Origin: Paenibacillus stellifer
GTDB taxonomy: Bacteria; Bacillota; Bacilli; Paenibacillales; Paenibacillaceae
DNA: 64,000 nt
Assembly (NCBI RefSeq): GCF_000758685.1
Contig: NZ_CP009286.1
Coordinates: 4,122,501 to 4,186,500 of the forward strand
Direction of reading: 5' to 3'
Below are positions 26,851 through 34,892 of the stretch, one piece after another. The notes below the pieces were generated by a model that had not been told where the DNA came from, searched no databases, and saw nothing but the letters and a program-made list of their open reading frames with translations. Each line of letters starts with the position of its first letter. Position 1 is the first letter of the stretch. The translations under genes and the position numbers were made by a program.

Positions 26851-27723
26851 ATGCATTACAGAAAAACGCTGGAATACCGCGTGTTCGCGGTCGTAAACTT
26901 TCTGTTTATGGCTCTCGTCATTTGCGGTGTCCTTCTGCCCTTTCTGCATCTGCTGGCCGTTTCGCTCAGCAATGCAGCGGCCAACGCCTCGGGACGGATT
27001 CATTTTCTGCCCAGCGGGATTAATGTGGAAGCTTACCGGTTCATCTTTCAGCACCCCGACATCCTGCACGGCTTCTGGAATGCGTTCGTGCAGACCACAG
27101 TCGGCACGCTGGTCAGCCTGTTCATGATGACGATCTGCGCCTATCCGCTGTCCAAGCCGATTCGGGGCCGAAAGGTGTTCATCTGGCTGATTATGGTCAC
27201 GATGTTCTTCAATGGCGGGCTGATTCCGACCTATATGCTGGTCAAGGGGATTGGACTCTTGGATACACTCGGGGCCATTGTGCTGCCGTTCTGTATCGTA
27301 CCGTACTACTTGATGATTATGATTAATTTCTTCCAAAGCTTTCCGGATCATATTGAGGAAGCCGCATTGATTGATGGGCTGAATCCGATTTCGATTTTGT
27401 TCCGCATCGTCCTTCCGTTGTCCAAGACAATTCTCGCCGCCATGAGCATGTTTCTCATTGTGATGTATTGGAACAACTGGTTTAATTCGTTGATTTATTT
27501 GAACAGTCCCGGCAAATATCCGATTATGCTCATCGTCCGCAATATTCTGGACGGAGCCAATATGGTAGACAAGCCGCTGCAAGGCGCCGCCCGGATGAAT
27601 CTGTCGTCGGCTTCGCTGAAATCCGCCGCCATTATGGCAACGACGCTGCCTATTTTTTGCCTTATCCCTTATGTGCAGAAGCATTTCTCCAAAGGAGTTC
27701 TGCTCGGAGCGGTAAAAGGTTGA
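26851..27723 (+). CDS. Carbohydrate ABC transporter permease, LplC/YtcP family
   Basis: A 290-residue six-helix permease with the EAA loop IEEAALIDGLNPISILFRIVLPLSK and the N-terminal NFLFMALVICGVLLPFLHLLAVSLS helix. It is the usual second permease beside LplB. AAAGGAG precedes the ATG and the gap to the first permease is 23 bases, so they are one operon. It should form a heterodimer with the LplB-like protein to import an oligosaccharide or glycan fragment. Confidence 0.92.
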   Translation: MHYRKTLEYRVFAVVNFLFMALVICGVLLPFLHLLAVSLSNAAANASGRIHFLPSGINVEAYRFIFQHPDILHGFWNAFVQTTVGTLVSLFMMTICAYPLSKPIRGRKVFIWLIMVTMFFNGGLIPTYMLVKGIGLLDTLGAIVLPFCIVPYYLMIMINFFQSFPDHIEEAALIDGLNPISILFRIVLPLSKTILAAMSMFLIVMYWNNWFNSLIYLNSPGKYPIMLIVRNILDGANMVDKPLQGAARMNLSSASLKSAAIMATTLPIFCLIPYVQKHFSKGVLLGAVKG

Positions 27724-27745
27724 TAACTGAAGGGGGACATGGATC

Positions 27746-29305
27746 ATGGAGAAAATGACGAAAAACAGGCTTGGCCGTTGGATAAAGCTTACTGCTGTAA
27801 CATTGCTCGCAGCGATTCCGCTGGCTGCCTGTTCCGACGGAGCCAAAACCGCGGAGAGCGGCGAAGCGGAGGCTGCCGCCGAACCCGTAACGCTCTCGAT
27901 GCTGTATTCCAACACGGGCTCTCCATTTAACAAGGACTGGCCGATCTTTAAAGAACTGCTGGCAAGGACGAATGTGAACCTGGACGTTCAGGTCGTTCCT
28001 GAATCGGACTATCAGAGCAAAGCGAAGATCGTGCTCAGCTCGGACAAAATCCCTGATATGGTGACGAATGTGAATCAGGCCAATGTGCTGGAGCTTGGCG
28101 GAACCGGCGTCCTCCTGCCAATCAGCGATTACATGGACAAGCTGCCGAATCTCAAGAAGCGGATCGAGGATTTCAAGATGGAGGACGAGCTGGAGAACTG
28201 GAAATCGCCGGACGGCAAACTGTATGTGCTCCCTTATCTGACCGAATCGGCGAGCTATAACCGGTCTCCGATCATCCGGACCGATCTTCTGGAGAATTAC
28301 GGGCTCAAGGCGCCGACCAATACAGATGAGCTGTACGCGGTGCTGAAAAAATTCAAGGAAATCTATCCGGACAGCTATCCGTTAACCGGAACGACGGCCG
28401 AGGATCTGCGCAGCATGTGGGGCGCCGCCTGGGGCGTCGAACCGAACTATAAAGGCTTTATCTATAATGAACAAACCGGCAGCTACGAATATGTCTACAC
28501 AAGCGAAGTTTATAAAGAGTATGTTGCCTACCTGAACCGGCTGATTAAGGAAGGCTTGGCCGACCCGGAAATTTTCACTTCGAATTACGATCAACTCCAC
28601 CAGAAAATCTCGACAAGCAAAAGCATGATGTACTTCTTCTGGAACGGTCAGGAGATCAGTCAAATCAACCTGCTCGGCAAGGAGAACACCGGTCCGGAAT
28701 TCCAGATGGCCATGATCCCGCCGATTGCGGGACCCGCCGGTCAAAAAGCGCTTGCGGGCAACCGCATTGATCACGGCACCGTGATCCCGGCAAGCGCGGC
28801 GAACAAGCCGTATTTCGATCAATTGCTGAAATTCGTCGATTACCTGTACAGCGAAGAAGGCAGCGACCTCCTGACATGGGGGATCGAAGGCCAGAACTAC
28901 ATCGTGAAGGATGGCCAAAAAGAATTCACGGGTGAACTGAAGAATTCGAAGAATCTGAACAAAGCGCTGTGGGACATCGGATCGGCCAACGGCTCCTTCA
29001 CTCTGGTCTGGCCGTTCAAATGGTTCGCGACGATTCTCGGCAATGAGGATTTCGAGAAATATACGGAGGAAGCCAACAAGAATAACTGGTTCACACCGGC
29101 GGCCAAGGTTCCGAAGCTCAACTCGGACCAGAGGGATGAGGAAAGTCTGCTGATCGCCGGGGTCAATGACTACTATGCCAAAATGCAGGAGCAATTCGTG
29201 TACGGCAAGGCTTCAATCGATAAGGATTGGGACAGCTACGTGAAGGAGATCCATGCCAAAGGTGTGGACCAGCTGCTGAAAATCTATAACAGCACGTTGA
29301 AATAA
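27746..29305 (+). CDS. Extracellular solute-binding lipoprotein of the sugar ABC transporter
   Basis: A 519-residue family 1 solute-binding protein with a lipoprotein signal peptide ending LAAIPLAAC (lipidation Cys near residue 29), a short Glu/Ala-rich linker and a two-lobe binding fold. Length fits the large LplA/YtcQ type. It starts 22 bases after the second permease behind GAAGGGGG. It should deliver the sugar to the two permeases. The ligand cannot be deduced, but the neighbouring TIM-barrel isomerase and PIG-L-like enzymes hint at an amino-sugar or polyol. Confidence 0.92.
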   Translation: MEKMTKNRLGRWIKLTAVTLLAAIPLAACSDGAKTAESGEAEAAAEPVTLSMLYSNTGSPFNKDWPIFKELLARTNVNLDVQVVPESDYQSKAKIVLSSDKIPDMVTNVNQANVLELGGTGVLLPISDYMDKLPNLKKRIEDFKMEDELENWKSPDGKLYVLPYLTESASYNRSPIIRTDLLENYGLKAPTNTDELYAVLKKFKEIYPDSYPLTGTTAEDLRSMWGAAWGVEPNYKGFIYNEQTGSYEYVYTSEVYKEYVAYLNRLIKEGLADPEIFTSNYDQLHQKISTSKSMMYFFWNGQEISQINLLGKENTGPEFQMAMIPPIAGPAGQKALAGNRIDHGTVIPASAANKPYFDQLLKFVDYLYSEEGSDLLTWGIEGQNYIVKDGQKEFTGELKNSKNLNKALWDIGSANGSFTLVWPFKWFATILGNEDFEKYTEEANKNNWFTPAAKVPKLNSDQRDEESLLIAGVNDYYAKMQEQFVYGKASIDKDWDSYVKEIHAKGVDQLLKIYNSTLK

Positions 29306-29327
29306 CAGGAGAATCGGCAGGCAGCAA

Positions 29328-29401
29328 CGGAGGGTCCGGGCAATCAGCCTTAAGCTAAGAGAATCGATCAATGATAAGGCCCGAAGGCTTTCGGACCTCC
29401 G
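29328..29401 (+). terminator. Possible partial terminator after the binding-protein gene
   Basis: CGGAGGGTCCG (29328-29338) pairs, with one bulged base, with CGGACCTCCG (29392-29401) across a 53-base loop containing smaller dyads. There is no clear U-tract. It may reduce read-through from the highly expressed lipoprotein gene into the enzyme genes. Confidence 0.3.
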
Positions 29402-29448
29402 GTTCCTGCCCTTCTTCTGCCTACATTTCTATGAAGAGGTGAACCACA

Positions 29449-30681
29449 ATGAAGCCGATCCAAGAGCAATTGTCATCCTTCGCAAATCCGGCTCTGCCCG
29501 GCCGTTGGCCGATGCCGGTTACCGAGTCGGGCAAGAGAATCGCGATTCTTCAAGCCAGGCTTGCCGCAGAGAATATCGCGGCGCTGGTCGCGTATTCCAA
29601 CGGCAACGGGGAGAGTACCGGCACCGTGAGATACTTGACCGGCTGGATGCCTCAAGGCTCCGAGGCCGTACTGGTCGTTCCGGCTCAAGGTGATGCGGTC
29701 GTTATCTCGAACGACAAGAACCGGGCGCGCGCCTTCAAGCTTCGCTTTGAAGGAGACGGTAAAGTCGTGAAGACAACGAATCTGATCGGCTCCCTGGAAG
29801 AAACGCTGGCATCCGTGGCCAAGCCGGGCGAAGTCATTGCCCGGTGCGGAGAATTTGATTTGTCCCTGGCGCGGGAGCCGGAATTTCGCACGCTGCTGGC
29901 GCCGTATGAGCTTGTGGACGGCAACGCCATCGTCAACAAGCAGCGTCTCGTACGAACTTCATTTGAGGCCGATAAGCACCGGGAGGCTACCCGGATCGCC
30001 GACAAGATGGTGGCTCACGCGATGAGCATCGCCTCCATGAAGGGCGTAACCGGCGTGGACATTATGTCGGAGGTCGAGTTCCTCGGCCGCCGGCTGGGCG
30101 CGGATTCGTCCACCTGCTGGCTGGCTCTTGGCCCATGTCCCGACGAGACTTACTTCGAGCTGTTCGAGGTCGCAGCTCCCCTCCGCCGCGATTTCCGGCT
30201 TCAGATCGGGGCTACCGTCTGCCTCGACGGTTATTTCTCGCAGGTGCTGCGGATCGGCATGTTCGAGGAGCCCTCGGCCCGATTGCTGGAGACCGCTGAC
30301 GCAATCATCGCCATGCAGGACGCCGCACTTGCCCGTATGGTTCCCGGTGCGCCTGTCCATACCATCAGCGATGTGCTGGAGAAGATGATCGACGAATTCT
30401 GCCCGTATACGCGGGCGACCGATCCGTTCCGTTTCCAGGCCTGTCACGGCATGAACAACAGCTACAGCGATCCTTCAGTTGCGCCGTTCCTGTACGCGGA
30501 CCGTGACCAATCCCGGGACATCGAATCTCCGGTTGTAATGGAGAACCAGGTGTACGAGATTCATCCCAATTTTACGCTGCCCGATTTGGGTCATGTCGTT
30601 GCGGGCGACGTAGCCTTGGTCGGCCCCGGCGGGGCGTCGTGGCTGTCGGAATTTCCGCGCGGCATCTTTAGAATCGACTGA
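29449..30681 (+). CDS. M24/creatinase-like family hydrolase with altered metal site
   Basis: A 410-residue pita-bread-fold protein with a creatinase-type N-terminal domain and a C-terminal M24 domain. Of the five residues that bind the dimetal centre in M24 aminopeptidases, the first Asp (CLDGYFSQVLR) and the His (ACHGMNNSY) are present. The second Asp position is Gln, and the two Glu positions read His (YEIHPNF) and Gly (VAGDVALV). It may thus resemble creatinase, which works without metal, rather than an Xaa-Pro peptidase. It follows the ABC genes behind AGAGGTGA and probably acts on the imported compound. Confidence 0.8.
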   Translation: MKPIQEQLSSFANPALPGRWPMPVTESGKRIAILQARLAAENIAALVAYSNGNGESTGTVRYLTGWMPQGSEAVLVVPAQGDAVVISNDKNRARAFKLRFEGDGKVVKTTNLIGSLEETLASVAKPGEVIARCGEFDLSLAREPEFRTLLAPYELVDGNAIVNKQRLVRTSFEADKHREATRIADKMVAHAMSIASMKGVTGVDIMSEVEFLGRRLGADSSTCWLALGPCPDETYFELFEVAAPLRRDFRLQIGATVCLDGYFSQVLRIGMFEEPSARLLETADAIIAMQDAALARMVPGAPVHTISDVLEKMIDEFCPYTRATDPFRFQACHGMNNSYSDPSVAPFLYADRDQSRDIESPVVMENQVYEIHPNFTLPDLGHVVAGDVALVGPGGASWLSEFPRGIFRID

Positions 30682-30722
30682 CACTTATCATTATTTTCCC
30701 ACCCGGAAAGGAAAGGCAGGTT

Positions 30723-31826
30723 ATGGGTATGCAAATCGGTATTGACGGCAGAAAAATCCCCGGCGCGAAGACGAAAGGGCCGGTAGGCGTCCTTGAAGAG
30801 GCCAAGAGCCTTGGGATGGAGGGCGTGTTCTTTCGCACCATCCTCGATGTCAGTCCTCAGCTTGACCGGTCGGTGATCCGCGAGGTCCGGCAGCGGGCGG
30901 ACGAGCTGGGGCTATATCTGGAAGCCGGGCTCGGCAAGGTGAACCCCTATGCCAATCCCGAGACGCCTGAGGTACGCGCGGCGGGCGACGGGGACACGCT
31001 GCTGGGATTCCGGCGGATGATGGAGGTGTGCGCCGAGTTCGGCATCCATGAGCTGTGGGTCTCCACAGCCGGGGCCAAGCCGTATAAGGGGAGATTCGGA
31101 ACCGACCGGTTCCGGACGGATGTTAGCTGGGAGGAACAGCTTGAGGCGACGCGGCGATTCATGCTGAAGCTGAAGCCGTTTGCCCGTGACCTTGGCATAC
31201 ATCTCAATCTGGAAACCCATGAGGAGATTACGACCTTCGAACTTCTCCGGCTGATCGAAGCCGTGGGCGAAGATACGGTCGGGATCGTATTCGATACCGC
31301 CAATGTGCTGATGCGCGGCGAGCATCCCGTCATGGCCGCCCAAAGGATTGCGCCTTATGTCCGCCAGACCCATCTTAAGGACGCCTATGTTGAGCTTGTC
31401 GACGGTGGCGCCTATCACCGGTCGCTGCCCTGCGGGACGGGTCTCATCGATTTCACGGCGATCATTGAAGAATTGCACCGGCATCGTCCGGACCTTCATC
31501 TCACCTTCGAGAACGATTCGCCGCGTTCGGAATGGGGGATCGTACCGGGTGAGCCTCATCTGATCGAGCTATACAACCGCGAGTGGATCGGAGGCCACCC
31601 AGACCTGACCCGCGAGGAGTTCGCGGCGTATTTCGAACTTATTCACGATTATTCGCAGCGCATCCGCAGGGACGAGGTCAAGGGTTGGCGGCAAATCAAC
31701 GAAGAGGACTTCGAATTCGACGAGGCCGTTCAGTGGATCGAATCATCCCGACAGCATATTGATGCAATTTGCCGGAAGAAAGGCTTCCGGCCTGAAGGCG
31801 CGACCGGCGCCTTCACAGCTGGTTAA
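30723..31826 (+). CDS. Sugar phosphate isomerase/epimerase family protein (xylose isomerase-like TIM barrel)
   Basis: A 367-residue AP endonuclease 2/xylose-isomerase-like TIM barrel. The expected metal and active-site residues are visible: HLNLETHEE (Glu), VFDTANVLMRGEHP (Asp), RQTHLKDAYVE (His and Asp) and LTFENDSP (Glu). These align with ketose epimerases and inosose isomerases or dehydratases, but the substrate is not determinable. Forty bases separate it from the M24-like gene, behind AAAGGAAAGG, within the same presumed operon. Confidence 0.85.
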   Translation: MGMQIGIDGRKIPGAKTKGPVGVLEEAKSLGMEGVFFRTILDVSPQLDRSVIREVRQRADELGLYLEAGLGKVNPYANPETPEVRAAGDGDTLLGFRRMMEVCAEFGIHELWVSTAGAKPYKGRFGTDRFRTDVSWEEQLEATRRFMLKLKPFARDLGIHLNLETHEEITTFELLRLIEAVGEDTVGIVFDTANVLMRGEHPVMAAQRIAPYVRQTHLKDAYVELVDGGAYHRSLPCGTGLIDFTAIIEELHRHRPDLHLTFENDSPRSEWGIVPGEPHLIELYNREWIGGHPDLTREEFAAYFELIHDYSQRIRRDEVKGWRQINEEDFEFDEAVQWIESSRQHIDAICRKKGFRPEGATGAFTAG

Positions 31827-31923
31827 TAAACGGCCATGCGCCATAACAGTCATGCGGCTATAACTGCCACTTGGCCAATCCGCATCACTGCGCCGAACAA
31901 ACCAATCCGGAGGAGGAGTTGCT

Positions 31924-32757
31924 GTGAAGAGACCGGAGCAGCCGATTCGCGTTATCGTCATAGGCGCCCATCCCGACGAAGCGGATATGTACGCAGGCGG
32001 CACAGCCACTTTATTCGCGGAGAGAGGGCATCAGGTTAAATTCCTGTCGTTAACGAACGGAGACGCGGGGCATTATGAAGAGCGAGGGGAGCGCCTCGCT
32101 GCGCGGCGGAAGCAGGAGGCCCAGTCCGCGGCTCAATGTCTTGGCATCTCGGAATATGAAGTGCTGGGTACACCGGACGGAACAGTCGAGCCGACCCTCC
32201 CGTTTCGGAACGAAGTGATCCGGCATATCCGCAGATGGCGAGCGGACCTTGTGATCTCTTTCCATCCGGAGGGCGGAATCAGTCCGGATAACCGCTATAC
32301 GGGGCGAGTCGTAAGCGACGCAGTTCCGTTCACCACGGTTCAGGGTTATATGCCGGATGAACCGGCGTTATCCCGGACACCACTCGTTCTGCTCATGCCC
32401 GATACCACAATGCTGGACGACTATAAAGCCGATATCGTCATTGATGTCGAAAGTACGATCGAGAAGAAACTGCTTGCTTGCGATGCCCATACAACCCAGT
32501 TCTATGAATCTCCGGCATGGCACCAGGGATTTCCGGAACAGCTTCCCATAGAGTGGGAAGACAGAAAAAAGCATCTGCTGGAAGGCTGGTCCGCGACCTT
32601 CCACGCTTCCCCGAAAATGCTGCCGGCTCTTCAGATGTGGTACGGAAAGGAACGCGCGTCGGCTGTACGCTACGTGGAGCCTTTCGAAATCGCGCGCTGC
32701 AGCCGTCCGGCGAGCAGGGAAGAATGGAGAAGCTGGCTGCCGATGTCTGCGGAATAA
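31924..32757 (+). CDS. PIG-L/LmbE-like deacetylase family protein with altered zinc site
   Basis: A 277-residue PIG-L family protein. The N-terminal metal motif reads GAHPDEADMYAGG, where most members have AHPDD, so the second zinc-binding Asp is Glu. The second motif reads SPDNRYTGRVVSDA, where active members have HPDHRYT, so both histidines (one catalytic, one zinc-binding) are replaced by Ser and Asn. It may be a specialised or non-catalytic member. The start is GTG with GGAGGAGG upstream. It is the last gene of the sugar operon and ends before a strong terminator. Confidence 0.8.
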   Translation: MKRPEQPIRVIVIGAHPDEADMYAGGTATLFAERGHQVKFLSLTNGDAGHYEERGERLAARRKQEAQSAAQCLGISEYEVLGTPDGTVEPTLPFRNEVIRHIRRWRADLVISFHPEGGISPDNRYTGRVVSDAVPFTTVQGYMPDEPALSRTPLVLLMPDTTMLDDYKADIVIDVESTIEKKLLACDAHTTQFYESPAWHQGFPEQLPIEWEDRKKHLLEGWSATFHASPKMLPALQMWYGKERASAVRYVEPFEIARCSRPASREEWRSWLPMSAE

Positions 32758-32775
32758 CCTTGAACCTTAAAACAT

Positions 32776-32820
32776 CAGGGCGGCCCGACGCCGGTTGAAT
32801 ACCGGAGTCGGGCCGCCCTG
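32776..32820. terminator. Strong bidirectional stem-loop between the operon and the GntR gene
   Basis: CAGGGCGGCCCGAC (32776-32789) pairs with GTCGGGCCGCCCTG (32807-32820). The loop itself holds an inner CCGGT/ACCGG stem. It lies between convergent genes and can stop transcripts from either side. Confidence 0.85.
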
Positions 32821-32872
32821 CTTGGCTTGAACACCTTGCCCCCCGGCTGCCCTTTCGGACAGGGAACCGCTC

Positions 32873-33982
32873 TTACCTGTGCTGCCCTTCCCCGATCGCC
32901 CTGGTGGAGCCCCGAAGAATAAGCTCCGGCTTATAGACGATGTCCGCCGGCGGCAGCGGCCCCCGCCCCTTGATCATGCCCAGCAGCATGTCGGCCGCCC
33001 GAACACCCATCATCTCCTTCGGATGGCTCAGTGTCGTCAGCTTGACCTCCGTTGCGGTGGCGAGCGGCGAGTCGTCGAAGCCAATGATCGATAGATCATC
33101 CGGAACCGACAGCCCCAACCGGCGGGCAGCCTCCAGCAGCAGCACCGCCAGCTCGTCATTGTAGCAGACGAACGCCGTCGGCCGCTCCGCCGATTTCAAC
33201 ATGGCGAGCGCCGCTTCGTATGGCATGTTATGCTTCTCTTCCGAGGCGTAATTCGTCACTGTCCCTTCCTCCAGAGGAAGACGGTGTTTGTGCAGCGCCC
33301 GGATAAACCCCTTCAGCCGGTTCGCTCCCTGAAGGTCGTCCGTCTTGAAGAAACCGGCAATCCGGCGGTGCCCCAGCTTGATTAGATGCTCTGCGGCAAT
33401 GAAGCCGCCCGCGTCGTCGTCGAGCTTCAGGCATGGACAATGAAGCTCGGGATAGCGCTCGTTGATCATGATATACGGAATATGGTGAACGTCGAGCGAG
33501 AGGAACAGCTGAAGATTGGGATTGCCCTGCGCGCTCCTGGTCGGCTCAATGATAAGCCCGCCGAGCGGCTGTCTCAGCATCTGCTCCAGATTCTCCCTCT
33601 CTTTCTCCTTGTCATTGCCGGTGCTTGACAGCAGCAGGCTGTAGCCCTCTTCCCGCAGCCGGGCTTCGGCTCCCTGAATGATATGGGGAAAGATATAATC
33701 GGAAATATGGGTCGTCAGCATGCCGATCATGCTGCCGGGCGGCTGCATGGGCCGCAAGTTCCGGCGGGCGATGAACGTGCCTTTACCCTGCACCCGGTAC
33801 AGCAGCCCTTCCTTCTCCAGTTCCCCGAGCGCCTGCCTCACCGTCTGTCTGCTCATATCGAAGCGGCCCGCGATCTCATTCTCCGAAGGCGCCTTGTCGT
33901 CGGGCTTAAGTTGTCCCGACTCGATCCAGGACATCAGCTCTTGCTTCAGCCTTATATATTTCGGTATCGGTTTGTCCGCCAC
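32873..33982 (-). CDS. GntR-type transcriptional repressor with LacI-like sugar-binding domain
   Basis: A 369-residue regulator with an N-terminal GntR winged helix (KAPSENEIAGRFDMSRQTVRQALGELEKEGLLYRVQGKGTFI) fused to a periplasmic-binding-like ligand domain (MIGMLTTHISDYIFPHIIQGAE ... ISIIGFDDSPLATATEVKLTTLSHP). This is the AraR architecture of sugar-responsive repressors. The start is GTG with GAGG upstream. It faces the sugar operon and probably represses it, itself, or both. A 9-base inverted repeat covers its promoter. Confidence 0.9.
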   Translation of the reverse strand: MADKPIPKYIRLKQELMSWIESGQLKPDDKAPSENEIAGRFDMSRQTVRQALGELEKEGLLYRVQGKGTFIARRNLRPMQPPGSMIGMLTTHISDYIFPHIIQGAEARLREEGYSLLLSSTGNDKEKERENLEQMLRQPLGGLIIEPTRSAQGNPNLQLFLSLDVHHIPYIMINERYPELHCPCLKLDDDAGGFIAAEHLIKLGHRRIAGFFKTDDLQGANRLKGFIRALHKHRLPLEEGTVTNYASEEKHNMPYEAALAMLKSAERPTAFVCYNDELAVLLLEAARRLGLSVPDDLSIIGFDDSPLATATEVKLTTLSHPKEMMGVRAADMLLGMIKGRGPLPPADIVYKPELILRGSTRAIGEGQHR

Positions 33983-34012
33983 TTCGCACCTCGGTATCCT
34001 GCCGTAAATTCA

Positions 34013-34044
34013 ATACAAGTTATTATAACATAGTCAACTTGTAT
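34013..34044 (-). promoter_or_regulatory. Extended -10 promoter flanked by an operator-like inverted repeat
   Basis: ATACAAGTT (34013-34021) and AACTTGTAT (34036-34044) are perfect inverted repeats 14 bases apart. Between them, the minus strand carries TGTTATAAT, an extended -10 (TATAAT at 34027-34022). Transcription would start about 33 bases before the GntR gene's GTG. The arms are a good candidate operator for autorepression. Confidence 0.6.
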
Positions 34045-34093
34045 GTACCTGATGTGACCCAGCTGATATATGTCGCACCAAAGCACCAAACAC

Positions 34094-34122
34094 AAAAAAG
34101 GCCCGCCCCCGCAGGGACAGGT
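34094..34122 (-). terminator. Terminator after the small YfhD-like gene
   Basis: On the minus strand CCTGTCCC, loop TGCG and GGGGCGGG pair (with two G-U pairs), followed by GCC and six T residues. Confidence 0.75.
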
Positions 34123-34160
34123 CTGTGACAGCCGAATAACGGCATGTCAGATGTCTATTC

Positions 34161-34340
34161 TTATTCTTCTTCCTCGATGATCTCGTGCAGTTGTCTGCGG
34201 TCCGCTGCCTGGGAGCGCGCAATGGCTTCCATATCGTCGGCGTCGGCTTCCGACCCGGAGAATTCAACATCCTCATTCTTCGCGCCGATCAGCTTCTTCA
34301 TCTTCTCATTCTTGGATAGAACCTTGGAGTTTCTAACCAT
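34161..34340 (-). CDS. Small acidic protein, YfhD-like, 59 residues
   Basis: A short gene starting MVRNSKVLSKNEKMKKLIGA and ending in LHEIIEEEE. A basic N-terminal third is followed by a strongly acidic half containing DMEAIARSQAADRRQ, which resembles the D..A..RA..AD.R pattern of YfhD-type small proteins of sporeformers. AAGGGGACAGG precedes the ATG. A strong terminator follows, which supports a real transcript. Function is unknown; YfhD-type genes are often expressed late in sporulation. Confidence 0.65.
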   Translation of the reverse strand: MVRNSKVLSKNEKMKKLIGAKNEDVEFSGSEADADDMEAIARSQAADRRQLHEIIEEEE

Positions 34341-34368
34341 GCTCGCCTGTCCCCTTCCTTCAGATAAC

Positions 34369-34722
34369 TCAAATCATCCCGCCCGCTTCTTCAATAATGG
34401 ACAAGGCCTGGTGAAAAGTCATCTCGTCGATCACAACGGTCAGCAGAATATCCCGCCCCGTCGGCCCGCCGGAGCCGCCATGACTCATCCCGCTGGCACT
34501 CGGATCGGCGGCAGCCATTACACCCGCATCCGGATGGCCCGCGGCGCCGGTGCCAAGAGTTGAGATCAGGCCGTTCGGACTGGCCCCCGCTGTGAACGCT
34601 CCTCCATACCGGCTGATCCGGTCGATGGATAAATCGACTACCCGCAAAGCCTGAAGCTTGCGGGAGACGCTCTCCGCTTCCTCCGGGCTTTTAAAATAGG
34701 CGAGAATATTTTTTTCGGCCAT
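34369..34722 (-). CDS. Hypothetical protein, general-stress-protein-like, 117 residues
   Basis: The start MAEKNILAYFKSPEEAESVSRKLQAL and the predicted ferredoxin-like beta-alpha-beta opening resemble YflT/general-stress-type small proteins. A Gly/Ala/Ser-rich middle (about residues 45-85) separates it from a second alpha/beta segment ending EEAGGMI. No signal or membrane segment is seen. It lies 28 bases upstream of the small acidic gene and is probably co-transcribed. The longer frame to 34794 has no better start. Confidence 0.6.
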   Translation of the reverse strand: MAEKNILAYFKSPEEAESVSRKLQALRVVDLSIDRISRYGGAFTAGASPNGLISTLGTGAAGHPDAGVMAAADPSASGMSHGGSGGPTGRDILLTVVIDEMTFHQALSIIEEAGGMI

Positions 34723-34892
34723 GGGCTGTCTCGTCCTCTCTAGATGTGAATTCGGCTTTATGCCCATCTTCACTTCTAGCGTGCGCACCGCCAAGCATTT
34801 TTATCCCTCCGGCTCATCTCGAGAATCGTCACCAGGATGTTTAAGGCGTGTCCCGAATTTGTGAGCAGGATCTGAAAATCATAATGATAGGC

